Of a stretch of DNA of 33,959 nt, positions 7,855 through 16,321 are shown piece by piece (the stretch's first letter is position 1; every line of letters starts with the position of its first letter). The position numbers were made by a program, and so were the translations under genes. This stretch comes from Clostridiales bacterium (lineage in GTDB: Bacteria; Bacillota; Clostridia; Monoglobales; JAIRYP01): contig JAIRYP010000015.1 in assembly GCA_031267755.1 (NCBI GenBank), positions 206,538 to 240,496 on the forward strand, in the 5' to 3' direction. Below the pieces are notes generated by a model. It ran no database searches and was not told where the DNA came from. It saw only the letters and a program-made list of their open reading frames with translations.

Positions 7855-8121
7855 ATTTGAAACTCCTTCTGAAATTAAAATGGTTATTTTTTATCTATGC
7901 AATTAACTGTAACATTATTTTTCTTTTTTGCAAATAGTTAAGTTGAATAACTTTTTATTTTTTTATACAATTTTTATATATTATTGATTGAAGGACAAAT
8001 GTTTTTAATCAAACACTAACGTTTACCTTCTTATATTTAGAAAGGAGAGTTTTATCAAAATTAAAATAATAATTTAACTAAAACTGATTAAAAATAAGTT
8101 TTATATTCAATTTTTAAAAAA
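7855..8121. other. Longest gap in the window; no gene recognised
   Basis: This 267-base gap separates lysS (3' end) from the TTG of the 240-residue gene, both on the minus strand, so it should hold the promoter of the latter. I see no convincing -35/-10 pair. An SD-like AAAGGAGAG on the plus strand at 8041-8049 is not followed by a usable frame. No tRNA, riboswitch or strong hairpin was found. Confidence 0.4.
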
Positions 8122-9609
8122 TTAACACTTAGAAGGAAGATTTTTCATAGTTGGAAAAAATAAAACATCTCTTATTGAAGGATTATCAGTTAAAAGCATA
8201 ACCAGTCTATCGATTCCAATACCAATTCCGCCAGTTGGTGGCATGCCGTATTCCAGAGCCATTATAAAATCTTCGTCCATCATGTTTGCTTCTTGATCGC
8301 CTTTTTCACGTTTTTTAACTTGTTCAAGAAAGCGTTCCTTTTGATCGAATGGATCGTTTAATTCTGAAAAACCATTTCCAAATTCTTTATTTATAATAAA
8401 AATTTCAAAACGTTCTGTAAAATTGGTATTATTTTTTATTTTTTTTGCAAGTGGAGAAATCTCAATTGGATATTCAGTGATGACTGTTGGCTGAACGAGA
8501 AATTTTTCAATTTTTTCTTCAAATGTAAAATTTATAATTTCTCCAATCGTCATTTCTTTTTTTAAAGATACTCCAGCAGAGACTGCAAGTTCCACTGCAT
8601 CATTAACATTTTTAATCTCTGAAAAATCGATGCCAATAAATTTTTTAATTGATTCAATCATAGTCATTTTTGTCCAATTGCTTAAATCAATTATTTCATT
8701 TTGATAAGTTATAGAAGTTTTTCCAAACACTGTCATAGCAATGTTTTCTATAAGCTTTTTTGCAAGATCTATCATATAGTTATAATCTTTATACGCTTCG
8801 TATATTTCAATCGTTGTAAATTCAGGGTTATGTTTTGTACTAATTCCCTCATTTCTAAATAAACGCCCTATTTCATACACTTTTTCAAATCCGCCCACTA
8901 TCAATCTTTTTAAGTGTAATTCAGGGGCGATTCTTAAAAACAAGTCCATATTTAGGGTGTTATGATGAGTAATAAAAGGCTTAGCAATTGCTCCTCCTTG
9001 AATTGTATTTAAAATAGGAGTTTCAACTTCAATGTATTTCATAGAATCTAAAAACGAACGAATAGACGAAATAATTTTGCTTCTTAACTTGAAAGTTTTT
9101 TTAACTTCTGGATTAACAATCAAATCAATATATCTTCTTCTGTATCTCAAATCTACATCTCTAAAACCATGAAATTTTTCAGGGAGAGGTCTCAATGATT
9201 TAGATAAAAGAACAATTTTTTTTATTTTTACAGAAATTTCATTTTTATGAGTTTTAAAGACTTCGCCTTCTGCTCCAATTATGTCGCCAATATCCATTTC
9301 TTTATATTCTTCGTATGTTTCTTCACTAACATTATCTTTTTTAATATAAAGTTGAATTATTCCATTTTCGTCAATCAAATCGCTAAAAGAAGCCTTGCCC
9401 ATAATTCTTTTTGATATGATGCGTCCTGCGATTTTAACATTAGTGCCGTTTTTTGTTTCAAAATTTTCTTTTATTTCCTTGCTGTTTATGTCTTTTAAAA
9501 ATTTTGTTTTATCATATGGGTTTTTTTTTGTTTTAATAAGTTCGCTGAGCTTTTTTTTTCTAACTTCAAATATTTCGCTTACATGTTCGATCAAATTTTC
9601 GTCTACCAT
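8122..9609 (-). CDS. lysS: Lysyl-tRNA synthetase, class II
   Basis: Charges tRNA-Lys with lysine. The 495-residue length is normal. An N-terminal OB-fold anticodon-binding domain (about 55-155, KIAGRIISKRIMGKASFSDL) is followed by the class II core: RYRRRYIDL, motif 2 around FRNEGISTKHNPEFTTIEIYEAY, and motif 3 GGIGIGIDRLVMLLTD near the C-terminus, which binds ATP. GGAG lies five bases before the ATG. It is the last gene of the long minus-strand run and follows greA by 32 bases, an arrangement (greA-lysS) seen in many Firmicutes. Confidence 0.97.
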   Translation of the reverse strand: MVDENLIEHVSEIFEVRKKKLSELIKTKKNPYDKTKFLKDINSKEIKENFETKNGTNVKIAGRIISKRIMGKASFSDLIDENGIIQLYIKKDNVSEETYEEYKEMDIGDIIGAEGEVFKTHKNEISVKIKKIVLLSKSLRPLPEKFHGFRDVDLRYRRRYIDLIVNPEVKKTFKLRSKIISSIRSFLDSMKYIEVETPILNTIQGGAIAKPFITHHNTLNMDLFLRIAPELHLKRLIVGGFEKVYEIGRLFRNEGISTKHNPEFTTIEIYEAYKDYNYMIDLAKKLIENIAMTVFGKTSITYQNEIIDLSNWTKMTMIESIKKFIGIDFSEIKNVNDAVELAVSAGVSLKKEMTIGEIINFTFEEKIEKFLVQPTVITEYPIEISPLAKKIKNNTNFTERFEIFIINKEFGNGFSELNDPFDQKERFLEQVKKREKGDQEANMMDEDFIMALEYGMPPTGGIGIGIDRLVMLLTDNPSIRDVLFFPTMKNLPSKC

Positions 9610-9641
9610 TTTTTCTCCATAACAATAAACTGTTAAGATTA

Positions 9642-10136
9642 TTATTTTCCTATTTGCAAAATTTTAAATTTAACAACACCGTTTGGTATCTGGACTTCCA
9701 CAATTTCTCCAACTTTTTTTCCGATTAATGCAGAACCAATTGGTGATTCATTAGAAATTTTAAATTTTAATGGGTTAGTTTCAGTAGTGCCAACTATTGT
9801 GTATTCATATTCTTTATTTAAAACGATATCCAAAATTTTAACTTTAGTGCCAAGATTTACTCTGTCTGTTTCTATATCTTCTTCGCCGATAACTTTGGCA
9901 TTCTTAAGCATATTTTCGAATTTCAAAATTTTTGTTTCAACTTCGGCTTGTTCATTTTTTGCTTCATCATATTCAGAATTTTCAGATAAATCTCCAAAAG
10001 ATGTTGCGGTTTTGATTTTTTCAGCTATTTCTTTTCTTTTAATTGTTTTTAAATAATTGAGTTCGTTTTCAACTTTTTCAAGACCTTCATAGGTAAGTAC
10101 AATTTTTTTGTCTTCTTGTTTTCTACTTTTTAACAT
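9642..10136 (-). CDS. greA: Transcription elongation factor GreA
   Basis: Rescues backtracked RNA polymerase by stimulating cleavage of the nascent RNA 3' end. At 164 residues it fits the family (about 158). The N-terminal antiparallel coiled coil (about 12-85) has [17 protein letters not shown], the tip motif [16 protein letters not shown] with the acidic residues that act in the polymerase channel, and ends at ILKFENML. The C-terminal FKBP-like domain has [29 protein letters not shown] precedes the ATG by eight bases. It is co-directional with and just upstream of lysS. Confidence 0.95.
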   Translation of the reverse strand: MLKSRKQEDKKIVLTYEGLEKVENELNYLKTIKRKEIAEKIKTATSFGDLSENSEYDEAKNEQAEVETKILKFENMLKNAKVIGEEDIETDRVNLGTKVKILDIVLNKEYEYTIVGTTETNPLKFKISNESPIGSALIGKKVGEIVEVQIPNGVVKFKILQIGK

Positions 10137-10188
10137 TCTTAAATACCTCTACAGTTTTTTATTTTATGTTTTATTTAAATATTAAAAA

Positions 10189-10962
10189 TTAGAACGAAAA
10201 AATTTCTCTATCGCCTGATAAATACTTTATTTTTATCTCATTTGGGCTTAAACTTAAGCATTCTGCAAGATCTGCAGTATCAATATCATAACCCGGAATT
10301 TCTAATTCATATTCAATTTTATCAATTAAAGCATCTTTAAATTTTATTTTATTTTCATCCACATCTATAAAAATATCGGATTTATCAAAGTATTTGTCAG
10401 ATGACGAAAAAATTTGAAGAGGCAAACCAGTTTCTTCAAGAATTTTTTCTTCAATGGTGTTTGCTTTTTTGATATTGCGAGTATAGATTTTCATTTGTTT
10501 GCTGTCATAACATAGCTTCTTTATTAAATATTCTGTAATGAAACTCATGGAATTATCACTTATTCCTAAACGCGTATTTAAATTTGTCATTTTTCTTGTT
10601 TTCATTATTTTTTTAATTGTATCGGGGATTAATCTACGAAATATTTTATCGCCCATTACGACTTTAAAGTCGCCAGGAAATTTTTGCTCAGTAAAGAGTT
10701 CTTTTAATTTTCTTTCATAAATTATATCGTTTACTTCGTAGAATTTAAACAGTTTGGCAATGTTTTTTAAAATTCCTTCTCGTTTTTCTGCAGTAAGTTT
10801 AGAAATTTTTTCATACGTGTAAGGAATTATGGCACATATAATTTTTGCATTGTAGTTGTTTAAATTTTCTATTTTTATTTTTATTTTTTTAAAACTAATA
10901 AAGTTTAAATATTTTTTTTTATTTTTAAGTTCTGAAATAAGTCCAATTTTAATTTCGGTCAT
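10189..10962 (-). CDS. Unrecognised 257-residue protein between S41 peptidase and greA
   Basis: No family is assigned with confidence. The product is soluble, with no signal or membrane helix. Its centre (RLGISDNSMSFITEYLIKKL..MKIYTRNIKKANTIEEKILEETGLPLQIF) reads like alternating strand and helix and faintly recalls a nucleotide-binding or dehydrogenase fold, but no complete glycine motif is present. The C-terminus (DTADLAECLSLSPNEIKIKYLSGDREIFSF) is well ordered. The ATG at 10960-10962 lies four bases after the S41 peptidase stop; an in-frame TTG 33 bases further upstream lacks an SD. AGGA is present but 15-16 bases before the ATG, so translation may depend on coupling. Tight packing argues it is transcribed with its neighbours. 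Confidence 0.7.
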   Translation of the reverse strand: MTEIKIGLISELKNKKKYLNFISFKKIKIKIENLNNYNAKIICAIIPYTYEKISKLTAEKREGILKNIAKLFKFYEVNDIIYERKLKELFTEQKFPGDFKVVMGDKIFRRLIPDTIKKIMKTRKMTNLNTRLGISDNSMSFITEYLIKKLCYDSKQMKIYTRNIKKANTIEEKILEETGLPLQIFSSSDKYFDKSDIFIDVDENKIKFKDALIDKIEYELEIPGYDIDTADLAECLSLSPNEIKIKYLSGDREIFSF

Positions 10963-10966
10963 GTTA

Positions 10967-12136
10967 TTATGGGCACTTCCTATTGAAAAATTCAATTGCG
11001 CATTTTATAAATTCATCTTCGTCAGAGAATTCAAGAATACATTCCAAACTTTTATTTTCTTTTGTTTTCACTTCTATATCAGGCTTTATTCCTTCTTTAT
11101 CGATACATATTTCATTTGGAGTATAATATTTTGAAACAGTAACTTTTATTAAGCTCTTATCGAAAAACTCAATTACCTGTTGTACAACACCTTTTCCGAA
11201 AGTTTTTTTTCCAATTAAAACACCTTTTCCATAATCTTTCATACAACCTGCAAAAATCTCACTTGCGCTTGCCGAACCCTCGTTTATAAGTATAACACAA
11301 TTAAATTCATTTTTTTCACCTTTGGTTGCTTTATATTCAATTTTTTTTCCATATTTATCTATGGTGAATACCATGTTTTTATTTTCTTCAATAAATAAAT
11401 TTAAAATATTTACAACGCTTTCAATCATTCCACCTGGATTATTTCTTAAATCAATAATAAGTTTTTCGATATTTTCTTTTTTTATTTCATCCATTGCTGA
11501 TTTAAATTCGTTGTAAGTATTTGTTGAAAATTGAATTATTCTTATGTATCCTATTTTATCTCTTATTTCATGTTTTATTGACTTAAGTGATATATTTGCA
11601 CGTGTCAGAGTGAGATCAATTTTTTCACTTGTTATATTTTTAAATATAGTTAGACTGACAGTTGTATTGGGTTCTCCAAGCATAAGATTACTTGCTTCGG
11701 TTACGTCATTCACTTCTTTTCCGTCTATGGAAATTATTTTATCTCCTGAAGAAATGCCTGCATTACACGCTGGCGAATCTTCAATCGGAGTAATTACTGT
11801 TATTAGTCCATCTTCTCCTTTTGATATATATAAACCAACTCCTGAAAAATTTCCTTCAACATTTTTTTTGAAATTTTCAGCAGTTTGAGTGTTCATATAT
11901 TCTGTATAAGGATCTTTAAGAGAGTTTGCGATTCCCCAAATGGCGCCATCTGCCAAAACTGCGTTATCGAAATTTTCATAGTACATTTTTTTTAAAATTT
12001 TAACACTCTCATTAAGCTTTCTTATTTCGTCGTAAGCAAAAAAACCAAAAGGATTCACGAGGCCAACGGTAATTACGAAAACTATGCATATTAGTGAAGC
12101 GGAAAAAAATGTGAAATGCGATTTTTTAATTTGCAA
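10967..12136 (-). CDS. S41-family C-terminal processing peptidase (CtpA/CtpB type)
   Basis: Membrane-anchored serine protease that trims the C-termini of envelope proteins; in Bacillus the CtpB member acts in sporulation signalling. In the 389-residue product, a membrane helix (about 9-28) is followed by a PDZ domain (about 98-178, with GVGLYI..SPACNAGISSGDKIISIDG) and the protease core. The Ser-Lys-Gln machinery is intact: Ser290 in EGSASASEIF, Lys315 in TFGKG and Gln319, the same 25 and 4 residue spacing as in CtpB. The start is a TTG at 12134-12136 with GGAGAAGGA about six bases upstream; an in-frame TTG 36 bases earlier has no SD. It follows the M23 peptidase, completing the common ftsE-ftsX-M23-S41 order of Clostridia. 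Confidence 0.92.
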   Translation of the reverse strand: MQIKKSHFTFFSASLICIVFVITVGLVNPFGFFAYDEIRKLNESVKILKKMYYENFDNAVLADGAIWGIANSLKDPYTEYMNTQTAENFKKNVEGNFSGVGLYISKGEDGLITVITPIEDSPACNAGISSGDKIISIDGKEVNDVTEASNLMLGEPNTTVSLTIFKNITSEKIDLTLTRANISLKSIKHEIRDKIGYIRIIQFSTNTYNEFKSAMDEIKKENIEKLIIDLRNNPGGMIESVVNILNLFIEENKNMVFTIDKYGKKIEYKATKGEKNEFNCVILINEGSASASEIFAGCMKDYGKGVLIGKKTFGKGVVQQVIEFFDKSLIKVTVSKYYTPNEICIDKEGIKPDIEVKTKENKSLECILEFSDEDEFIKCAIEFFNRKCP

Positions 12137-12205
12137 ATTAAATCCTTCTCCTAAAATTAAACTATGAAACAAATATATTGATACTTTTATTTATATATAA
12201 GAATG

Positions 12206-13363
12206 TTAAAAATATGAAGAAGGATTTGTATTTATTCCGTTTAACATAATTTCAAAATGTATATGTGGTCCATTGGATAATCCAGTACTTCCTGTTTTTC
12301 CAATTCGTTCACCTGCTATCACTTTTTGGCCTTTTTTTACTTCAGAATAGCTTAAGTGCCCATAAAGTGTTGATGTTCCGTCTTCATGATCGATGATGAC
12401 GCATAATCCATAACCACCATTCCAACCTGAAAAAACAACTATTCCATCTTTTGCACAAACTACATTTGAACCATATTGTGCTGGAATATCAATACCAGAG
12501 TGAAACAATTTAGTTTTGAGGATTGGATGAATCCTAAAACCATATGGTGAGCTTATAGAGCGACAACTTGGGATTGGCCATAAAAATTCTCCCTTGTTTG
12601 TTGTTTTTGATGTTGCGCTTGTTTTTTTACTTAAAATTTGTGAAAGTTGTCTTTTAAGATATGTTTCTGCTTTTTCTGCTTCTTCGAACTTTTTTTTGAA
12701 AGTTTCTATATCTCTTTTAAATTCTTTTATGTTTTCTAATTTTTCTTTTTTTTTGTTTTCAAGTTCATTTATTTTGAAGCTTACAAGTTTATTCATATTT
12801 TCTTGTTTTGTTTTTTTATTTTGTATTTCTAATTTAGTTTCAATAATTTTTTTCTCAGTTTTTTCCATGTTATCTAATAAGTTTTTATCATATTTTGAAA
12901 TTTCCATTAAGGTATCTATTTTTCTGAATAAATCGTTCAAATCTTCTGACGAGAAAATCATTTCCAAGTATGTGAGTTCATTGCTTTCATATATTATTCT
13001 TACTCTTTCTTTGAATTTTTCCCACTCTTCGTTTTCTATTTTTTTAAAATTTTTTAATTCGTTTTCTTTTTGTGAAAGAATTGCTTTAGTTTCTTTTAAA
13101 CATAAATTAATTGATTTTATTTCTTTATCTAGTGACAGTATTTCGGTTTCAATATTATTTTTTTCTTTTATTTCTTCGATTTTTTCAGTTTCTTTCGAGT
13201 TTATTTTTTTTCTTAGTTCATTTTTGATTTTTGTTGTATTATCAATTTTTTCTTGCGTAGTTTTAGCGCTTGATCCAAAAACACGTAAAACTGGCAAAAT
13301 TATCGTTAAAGCAAAAGTTAAAATAACAATTAGTGCTGTTATGGCAAGAATTTTTTTTTTCAT
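12206..13363 (-). CDS. M23-family murein hydrolase with coiled coil (EnvC-like)
   Basis: Probably a peptidoglycan hydrolase or hydrolase activator controlled by FtsEX. The 385-residue protein starts with a membrane or signal helix (about 5-28), then a long Glu/Lys coiled coil (about 32-245), then a LytM/M23 domain (about 258-385). The zinc and catalytic residues are all present: His288 and Asp292 in HSGID, His336 in YGHL, and His367 and His369 in PHIHFE. In E. coli EnvC the zinc site is lost and the protein only activates amidases; here the intact site suggests real endopeptidase activity. AGGAG lies nine bases before the ATG. The neighbours ftsX upstream and the S41 peptidase downstream support the FtsEX link. 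Confidence 0.93.
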   Translation of the reverse strand: MKKKILAITALIVILTFALTIILPVLRVFGSSAKTTQEKIDNTTKIKNELRKKINSKETEKIEEIKEKNNIETEILSLDKEIKSINLCLKETKAILSQKENELKNFKKIENEEWEKFKERVRIIYESNELTYLEMIFSSEDLNDLFRKIDTLMEISKYDKNLLDNMEKTEKKIIETKLEIQNKKTKQENMNKLVSFKINELENKKKEKLENIKEFKRDIETFKKKFEEAEKAETYLKRQLSQILSKKTSATSKTTNKGEFLWPIPSCRSISSPYGFRIHPILKTKLFHSGIDIPAQYGSNVVCAKDGIVVFSGWNGGYGLCVIIDHEDGTSTLYGHLSYSEVKKGQKVIAGERIGKTGSTGLSNGPHIHFEIMLNGINTNPSSYF

Positions 13364-13433
13364 CTGCGATAGCTCCTAATAAGGAAACAAAAATTTATTC
13401 GTATTTTGTCGTTTAAAAAACATGTTTTTTAAA

Positions 13434-14324
13434 TTAAACGTGCAAATATTTCTTTATTGAAATGTAGCTTCCAATTATTCCAATTCCAGAACCGAAATAA
13501 AATAGTTTTAAAAATGTATCGCTAAAAATTTCATTTAAAGTTTTAAATTTTGTAAATTCTAACAAAAATTTAGCATGGGAAATGATATATGAATAACCAA
13601 AAAAAATCAAAACACATGCTAAAGCTGAACCTATTGCTCCGATGACTGCACCTTCAATTATGTAAGGCCATTTTATAAACCAATTTGTAGCTCCAATAAA
13701 TTTCATTATATTTATTTCTTTTCTTCTAATAAACAACATAATTTTTATAGAATTTGATATAATTAAGATACTTATAGTTCCAAAAAAAATTACTAACACA
13801 AGGCTTGAGTATTTTAAAAAGATTATAAGTTTTAAAATATTATTTATAAAATTTTTTTCGTATTTAACTTCTTCAACATTTTCTATGTTTTCTATTTCTT
13901 TAGAAATTTCTTCAACAAATTTTGCATTTGTTAACGTCACTTTATAACAATCTCTGAGCGGATTGTCATATTCAAAAGCTTTAATTAAATTATATCTACC
14001 TTTGAAAATTTTTTCTTTGCATTCTTCAAGAGCTTTTTTTTTTGAAATAAGTTCAATATTTTTTACTTTATTGATTGTTTCAATGTTTTTTTTTGCTTTT
14101 TCAACGTAATGTTCATTCAGATCTCTTGGAAAATATACTCTTATTTTACAAAAATCTTGTATTTGTTTCGTAAAAGAGTCTAAGTTACTATTTAGTACCA
14201 CAAACATTCCGAAAATTGTTATACTTATCATTACGGAAAAAATTGATGTGAGGCTCATAAAGCCGTTAGAAAAAATATTTCGAAAAGCTTCAGAGATGAA
14301 ATATGCAATATTTTTAATTTTCAT
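13434..14324 (-). CDS. ftsX: Cell-division/sporulation ABC permease FtsX
   Basis: Membrane half of the FtsEX complex, which passes ATP-driven movement to peptidoglycan hydrolases outside the cell. The 296-residue protein has the family topology: cytoplasmic N-terminus (EAFRNIFSNGFMSLTSI), first helix at about 23-44, a large external domain (about 45-165), then three helices in the C-terminal half with the (R)RKEINIMKFIGATNWFI motif that contacts FtsE. AAGGAG lies six bases before the ATG. It is 18 bases downstream of ftsE. The expected partner hydrolase is the M23 protein directly downstream. Confidence 0.95.
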   Translation of the reverse strand: MKIKNIAYFISEAFRNIFSNGFMSLTSIFSVMISITIFGMFVVLNSNLDSFTKQIQDFCKIRVYFPRDLNEHYVEKAKKNIETINKVKNIELISKKKALEECKEKIFKGRYNLIKAFEYDNPLRDCYKVTLTNAKFVEEISKEIENIENVEEVKYEKNFINNILKLIIFLKYSSLVLVIFFGTISILIISNSIKIMLFIRRKEINIMKFIGATNWFIKWPYIIEGAVIGAIGSALACVLIFFGYSYIISHAKFLLEFTKFKTLNEIFSDTFLKLFYFGSGIGIIGSYISIKKYLHV

Positions 14325-14342
14325 CTTTTGCTCCTTAAAAAT

Positions 14343-15008
14343 TTAAATTTCGTCTTTAACTATTGATCCATTTTCAAGTTTTATTAATCTTTTTTTCATT
14401 TTCGCGGTAAATTCTTGCGCATGCGTTACGATAATTACTGTTACTCCATTTTTGTTGATTTGTTTAAGAAGTGACATAATTTCAAAAGAAGTGTCAAAAT
14501 CTAAATTTCCAGTTGGTTCGTCTGCAATAACAATTTTAGGATTGTTTACAATAGCTCGTGCGAGTGAAACTCTTTGTTGTTCTCCGCCCGAGAGTTCAAA
14601 AGGCTTCATTTTTGATTTATTTGAAATTCCGACAAGTTCGAGAATTTTTGGTACTTCTTTTTTGATTTGTTTGGAAGAGCATTCAATTATTTCCATTGCA
14701 AATGAAACATTTTCAAATACTGTTTTATTTGGCAAAAGTCTGAAATCTTGAAACACAACTCCAATATTCCTTCTCAAAAACGGAATTTTTCTTTTTGACA
14801 TTTTTTTCACGTCGAAATTTTCGATTATAATTTTTCCTGAATTTGGTAAAAATTCTCTTAACATTAGTTTAACTAAAGTAGATTTGCCAGCGCCACTTGC
14901 GCCCACAACAAATACAAACTCTTTTTTTTTGATCGTGAACGAAACGTCTTTAATTGCAACAATTGATCCATTTTTGTAAGTTTTTGTAACATTTACAAAT
15001 TCAATCAT
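14343..15008 (-). CDS. ftsE: Cell-division ABC ATPase FtsE
   Basis: Cytoplasmic ATPase of FtsEX. The 221-residue product has all ABC motifs: Walker A GASGAGKST (about 36-44), Q-loop at VFQDFRLLP, signature LSGGEQQRVSLARAI, Walker B IVIADEPTGNLD and the switch His in IIVTHAQEF. The start is placed at the ATG at 15006-15008, giving the usual MIEFVNVTKTY opening; an in-frame TTG at 15023 would add five residues, but GGA sits ten bases before the ATG. It follows the PucR-type regulator gene by 16 bases, so the two are likely co-transcribed. Confidence 0.95.
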   Translation of the reverse strand: MIEFVNVTKTYKNGSIVAIKDVSFTIKKKEFVFVVGASGAGKSTLVKLMLREFLPNSGKIIIENFDVKKMSKRKIPFLRRNIGVVFQDFRLLPNKTVFENVSFAMEIIECSSKQIKKEVPKILELVGISNKSKMKPFELSGGEQQRVSLARAIVNNPKIVIADEPTGNLDFDTSFEIMSLLKQINKNGVTVIIVTHAQEFTAKMKKRLIKLENGSIVKDEI

Positions 15009-15024
15009 AACTATTTTTTCCAAC

Positions 15025-16116
15025 CTATATTCGTGAAGGTTTAGAATTTAAATATTTGTTTACCATAACAGCAACCTTAAACACTATAGCATCGTCAAAT
15101 TTTCTTAAATCAAGTCCAGTAAGTTTCTTTATTTTGTCCAGCCTATAAACCAGAGTGTTTCTATGTATAAAGAGTTTTCTTGCAGTCTCTGATACGTTCA
15201 AACTGTTTTCGAAAAATTCCTGTATTGTAAAAAAAGTTTCTTCATCAAGCAGAGCGATTGAACCTTTTTTGAATACTTCTTTGAGATAAAGTTCACAAAG
15301 TGTGGTTGGAAGTTGATAAATCAATCTTGCAATACCTAATTTATTATAGTAAATAATTTTTTTTTCGCTATCTAATATTTTGCTGATTTCAAGTGAAATT
15401 CTACACTCCATATAGGCAACCGATAACTTTGAAATACTGTTTACAATTCTCGAAACTCCAACTATTACATCTGTTTTACATATTTCACATAACTTATTTA
15501 GAATTTTTTCTATTTTTTCGTCATTCTCAAAATTATTTGAATTATTTTTAATTTCTTTTATTAATACAATATTTTTCGAATCTAACGATACTACGAAATC
15601 CTGGTCTTTTTCTGGAAGCATTGTGCGCAAAGCTTCGATAGTTGACATTTCGCTTGATTCTTTTGAACGAAATAATAGAACAATTCTTTTTGCATCGGGT
15701 AAAATTTGAAGTTCTTTAGATTTGTGTAGAGAATCTCCTGGTAATATGTTATCTGTTAGCATATTTTTAATAAAACTATCTTTGTCGTTTTTTTCGTCGT
15801 AAAAACGTTTTATGTCTGTTAAATAAGAATTTAAAATTTCACAATAATTTCCAGTATGATCATCAGTGCCTTCGCCAAAAATATAAAATTCGCGGTTTTT
15901 ATTTTCTTTCATTTTAAGATAAGTATAACCATTGTAAATTTCTTCTCCATAACAAAATGTTTCAATTATTTTTTTGCCAACAAGTTCAACATTATTACTG
16001 AATAGTACTTCGCCTGAATTATTAACGATTCCAACAGTTTTATTTATTTTAATATTTCTAAAAATATTGTTGAACAATCTATCTGTCATTTTTTTACACA
16101 CTCTTTCTCTTCGCAT
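15025..16116 (-). CDS. PucR/CdaR-type transcriptional regulator
   Basis: The last 60-70 residues form the PucR C-terminal helix-turn-helix: ENSLNVSETARKLFIHRNTLVYRLDKIKKLTGLDLRKFDDAIVFKVAVMV, with the typical N-V-(S/T)-x-(T/A)-A-(R/K)-x-L and HRNTLxYRLxKI pattern. The middle part (about 150-290) resembles the linker domain of CdaR-like regulators, and the N-terminal 150 residues are an undefined sensory region. Such regulators often sit before ftsEX in Clostridia; the signal is unknown. The ATG at 16114-16116 lacks a clear SD; an in-frame ATG at 16087-16089 with AGAG about eleven bases upstream may be the true start, shortening the protein by nine residues. Confidence 0.85.
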   Translation of the reverse strand: MRRERVCKKMTDRLFNNIFRNIKINKTVGIVNNSGEVLFSNNVELVGKKIIETFCYGEEIYNGYTYLKMKENKNREFYIFGEGTDDHTGNYCEILNSYLTDIKRFYDEKNDKDSFIKNMLTDNILPGDSLHKSKELQILPDAKRIVLLFRSKESSEMSTIEALRTMLPEKDQDFVVSLDSKNIVLIKEIKNNSNNFENDEKIEKILNKLCEICKTDVIVGVSRIVNSISKLSVAYMECRISLEISKILDSEKKIIYYNKLGIARLIYQLPTTLCELYLKEVFKKGSIALLDEETFFTIQEFFENSLNVSETARKLFIHRNTLVYRLDKIKKLTGLDLRKFDDAIVFKVAVMVNKYLNSKPSRI

Positions 16117-16293
16117 TATATCATTAACTTAAAATTTAGAAGTATAAAACATAATTTTTAATTTTAAATACTTAAACATGGAAGATTTAATATCAATTTA
16201 GCTTGTTCGTCAATGACTAAAATATTTTTTTTTATTAATAAGAGAGAAAAAATTATGAAAGTGCATAAAAAATTTTGAAAATGCGGGTTATAT

Positions 16294-16317
16294 AAAAATT
16301 ATTTTTGTATAATTTTT
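16294..16317 (-). terminator. AT-rich hairpin after the GltD-like gene
   Basis: Nine-base arms AAAAATTAT (16294-16302) and ATAATTTTT (16309-16317) enclose a six-base loop, five bases past the stop of the minus-strand flavoprotein gene. The stem has no GC pairs, so strength is doubtful, but its position is right for a terminator. Confidence 0.35.
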
Positions 16318-16321
16318 ACAA

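Noticed and set aside
7244-7906. Plus-strand open frame opposite the APPEAPPEST gene
   Set aside because: Both strands stay open because of the repeats, but only the minus strand has a strong SD and start and lies in line with its neighbours.
7999-8020. Six-codon frame after GGACAA on the plus strand in the 7855-8121 gap
   Set aside because: No plus-strand gene follows it, so a leader peptide makes no sense.
12594-13379. Long plus-strand open frame (261 codons) opposite the M23 peptidase gene
   Set aside because: It is the antisense shadow of a Lys/Glu coiled coil, which reads as Phe/Ser-rich nonsense; the minus-strand gene has an intact zinc site and SD.
16250-16278. Tiny frame ATG AAA GTG CAT.. 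in the gap before the PucR-type gene
   Set aside because: Seven codons only, weak SD and no structure suggesting a leader peptide.
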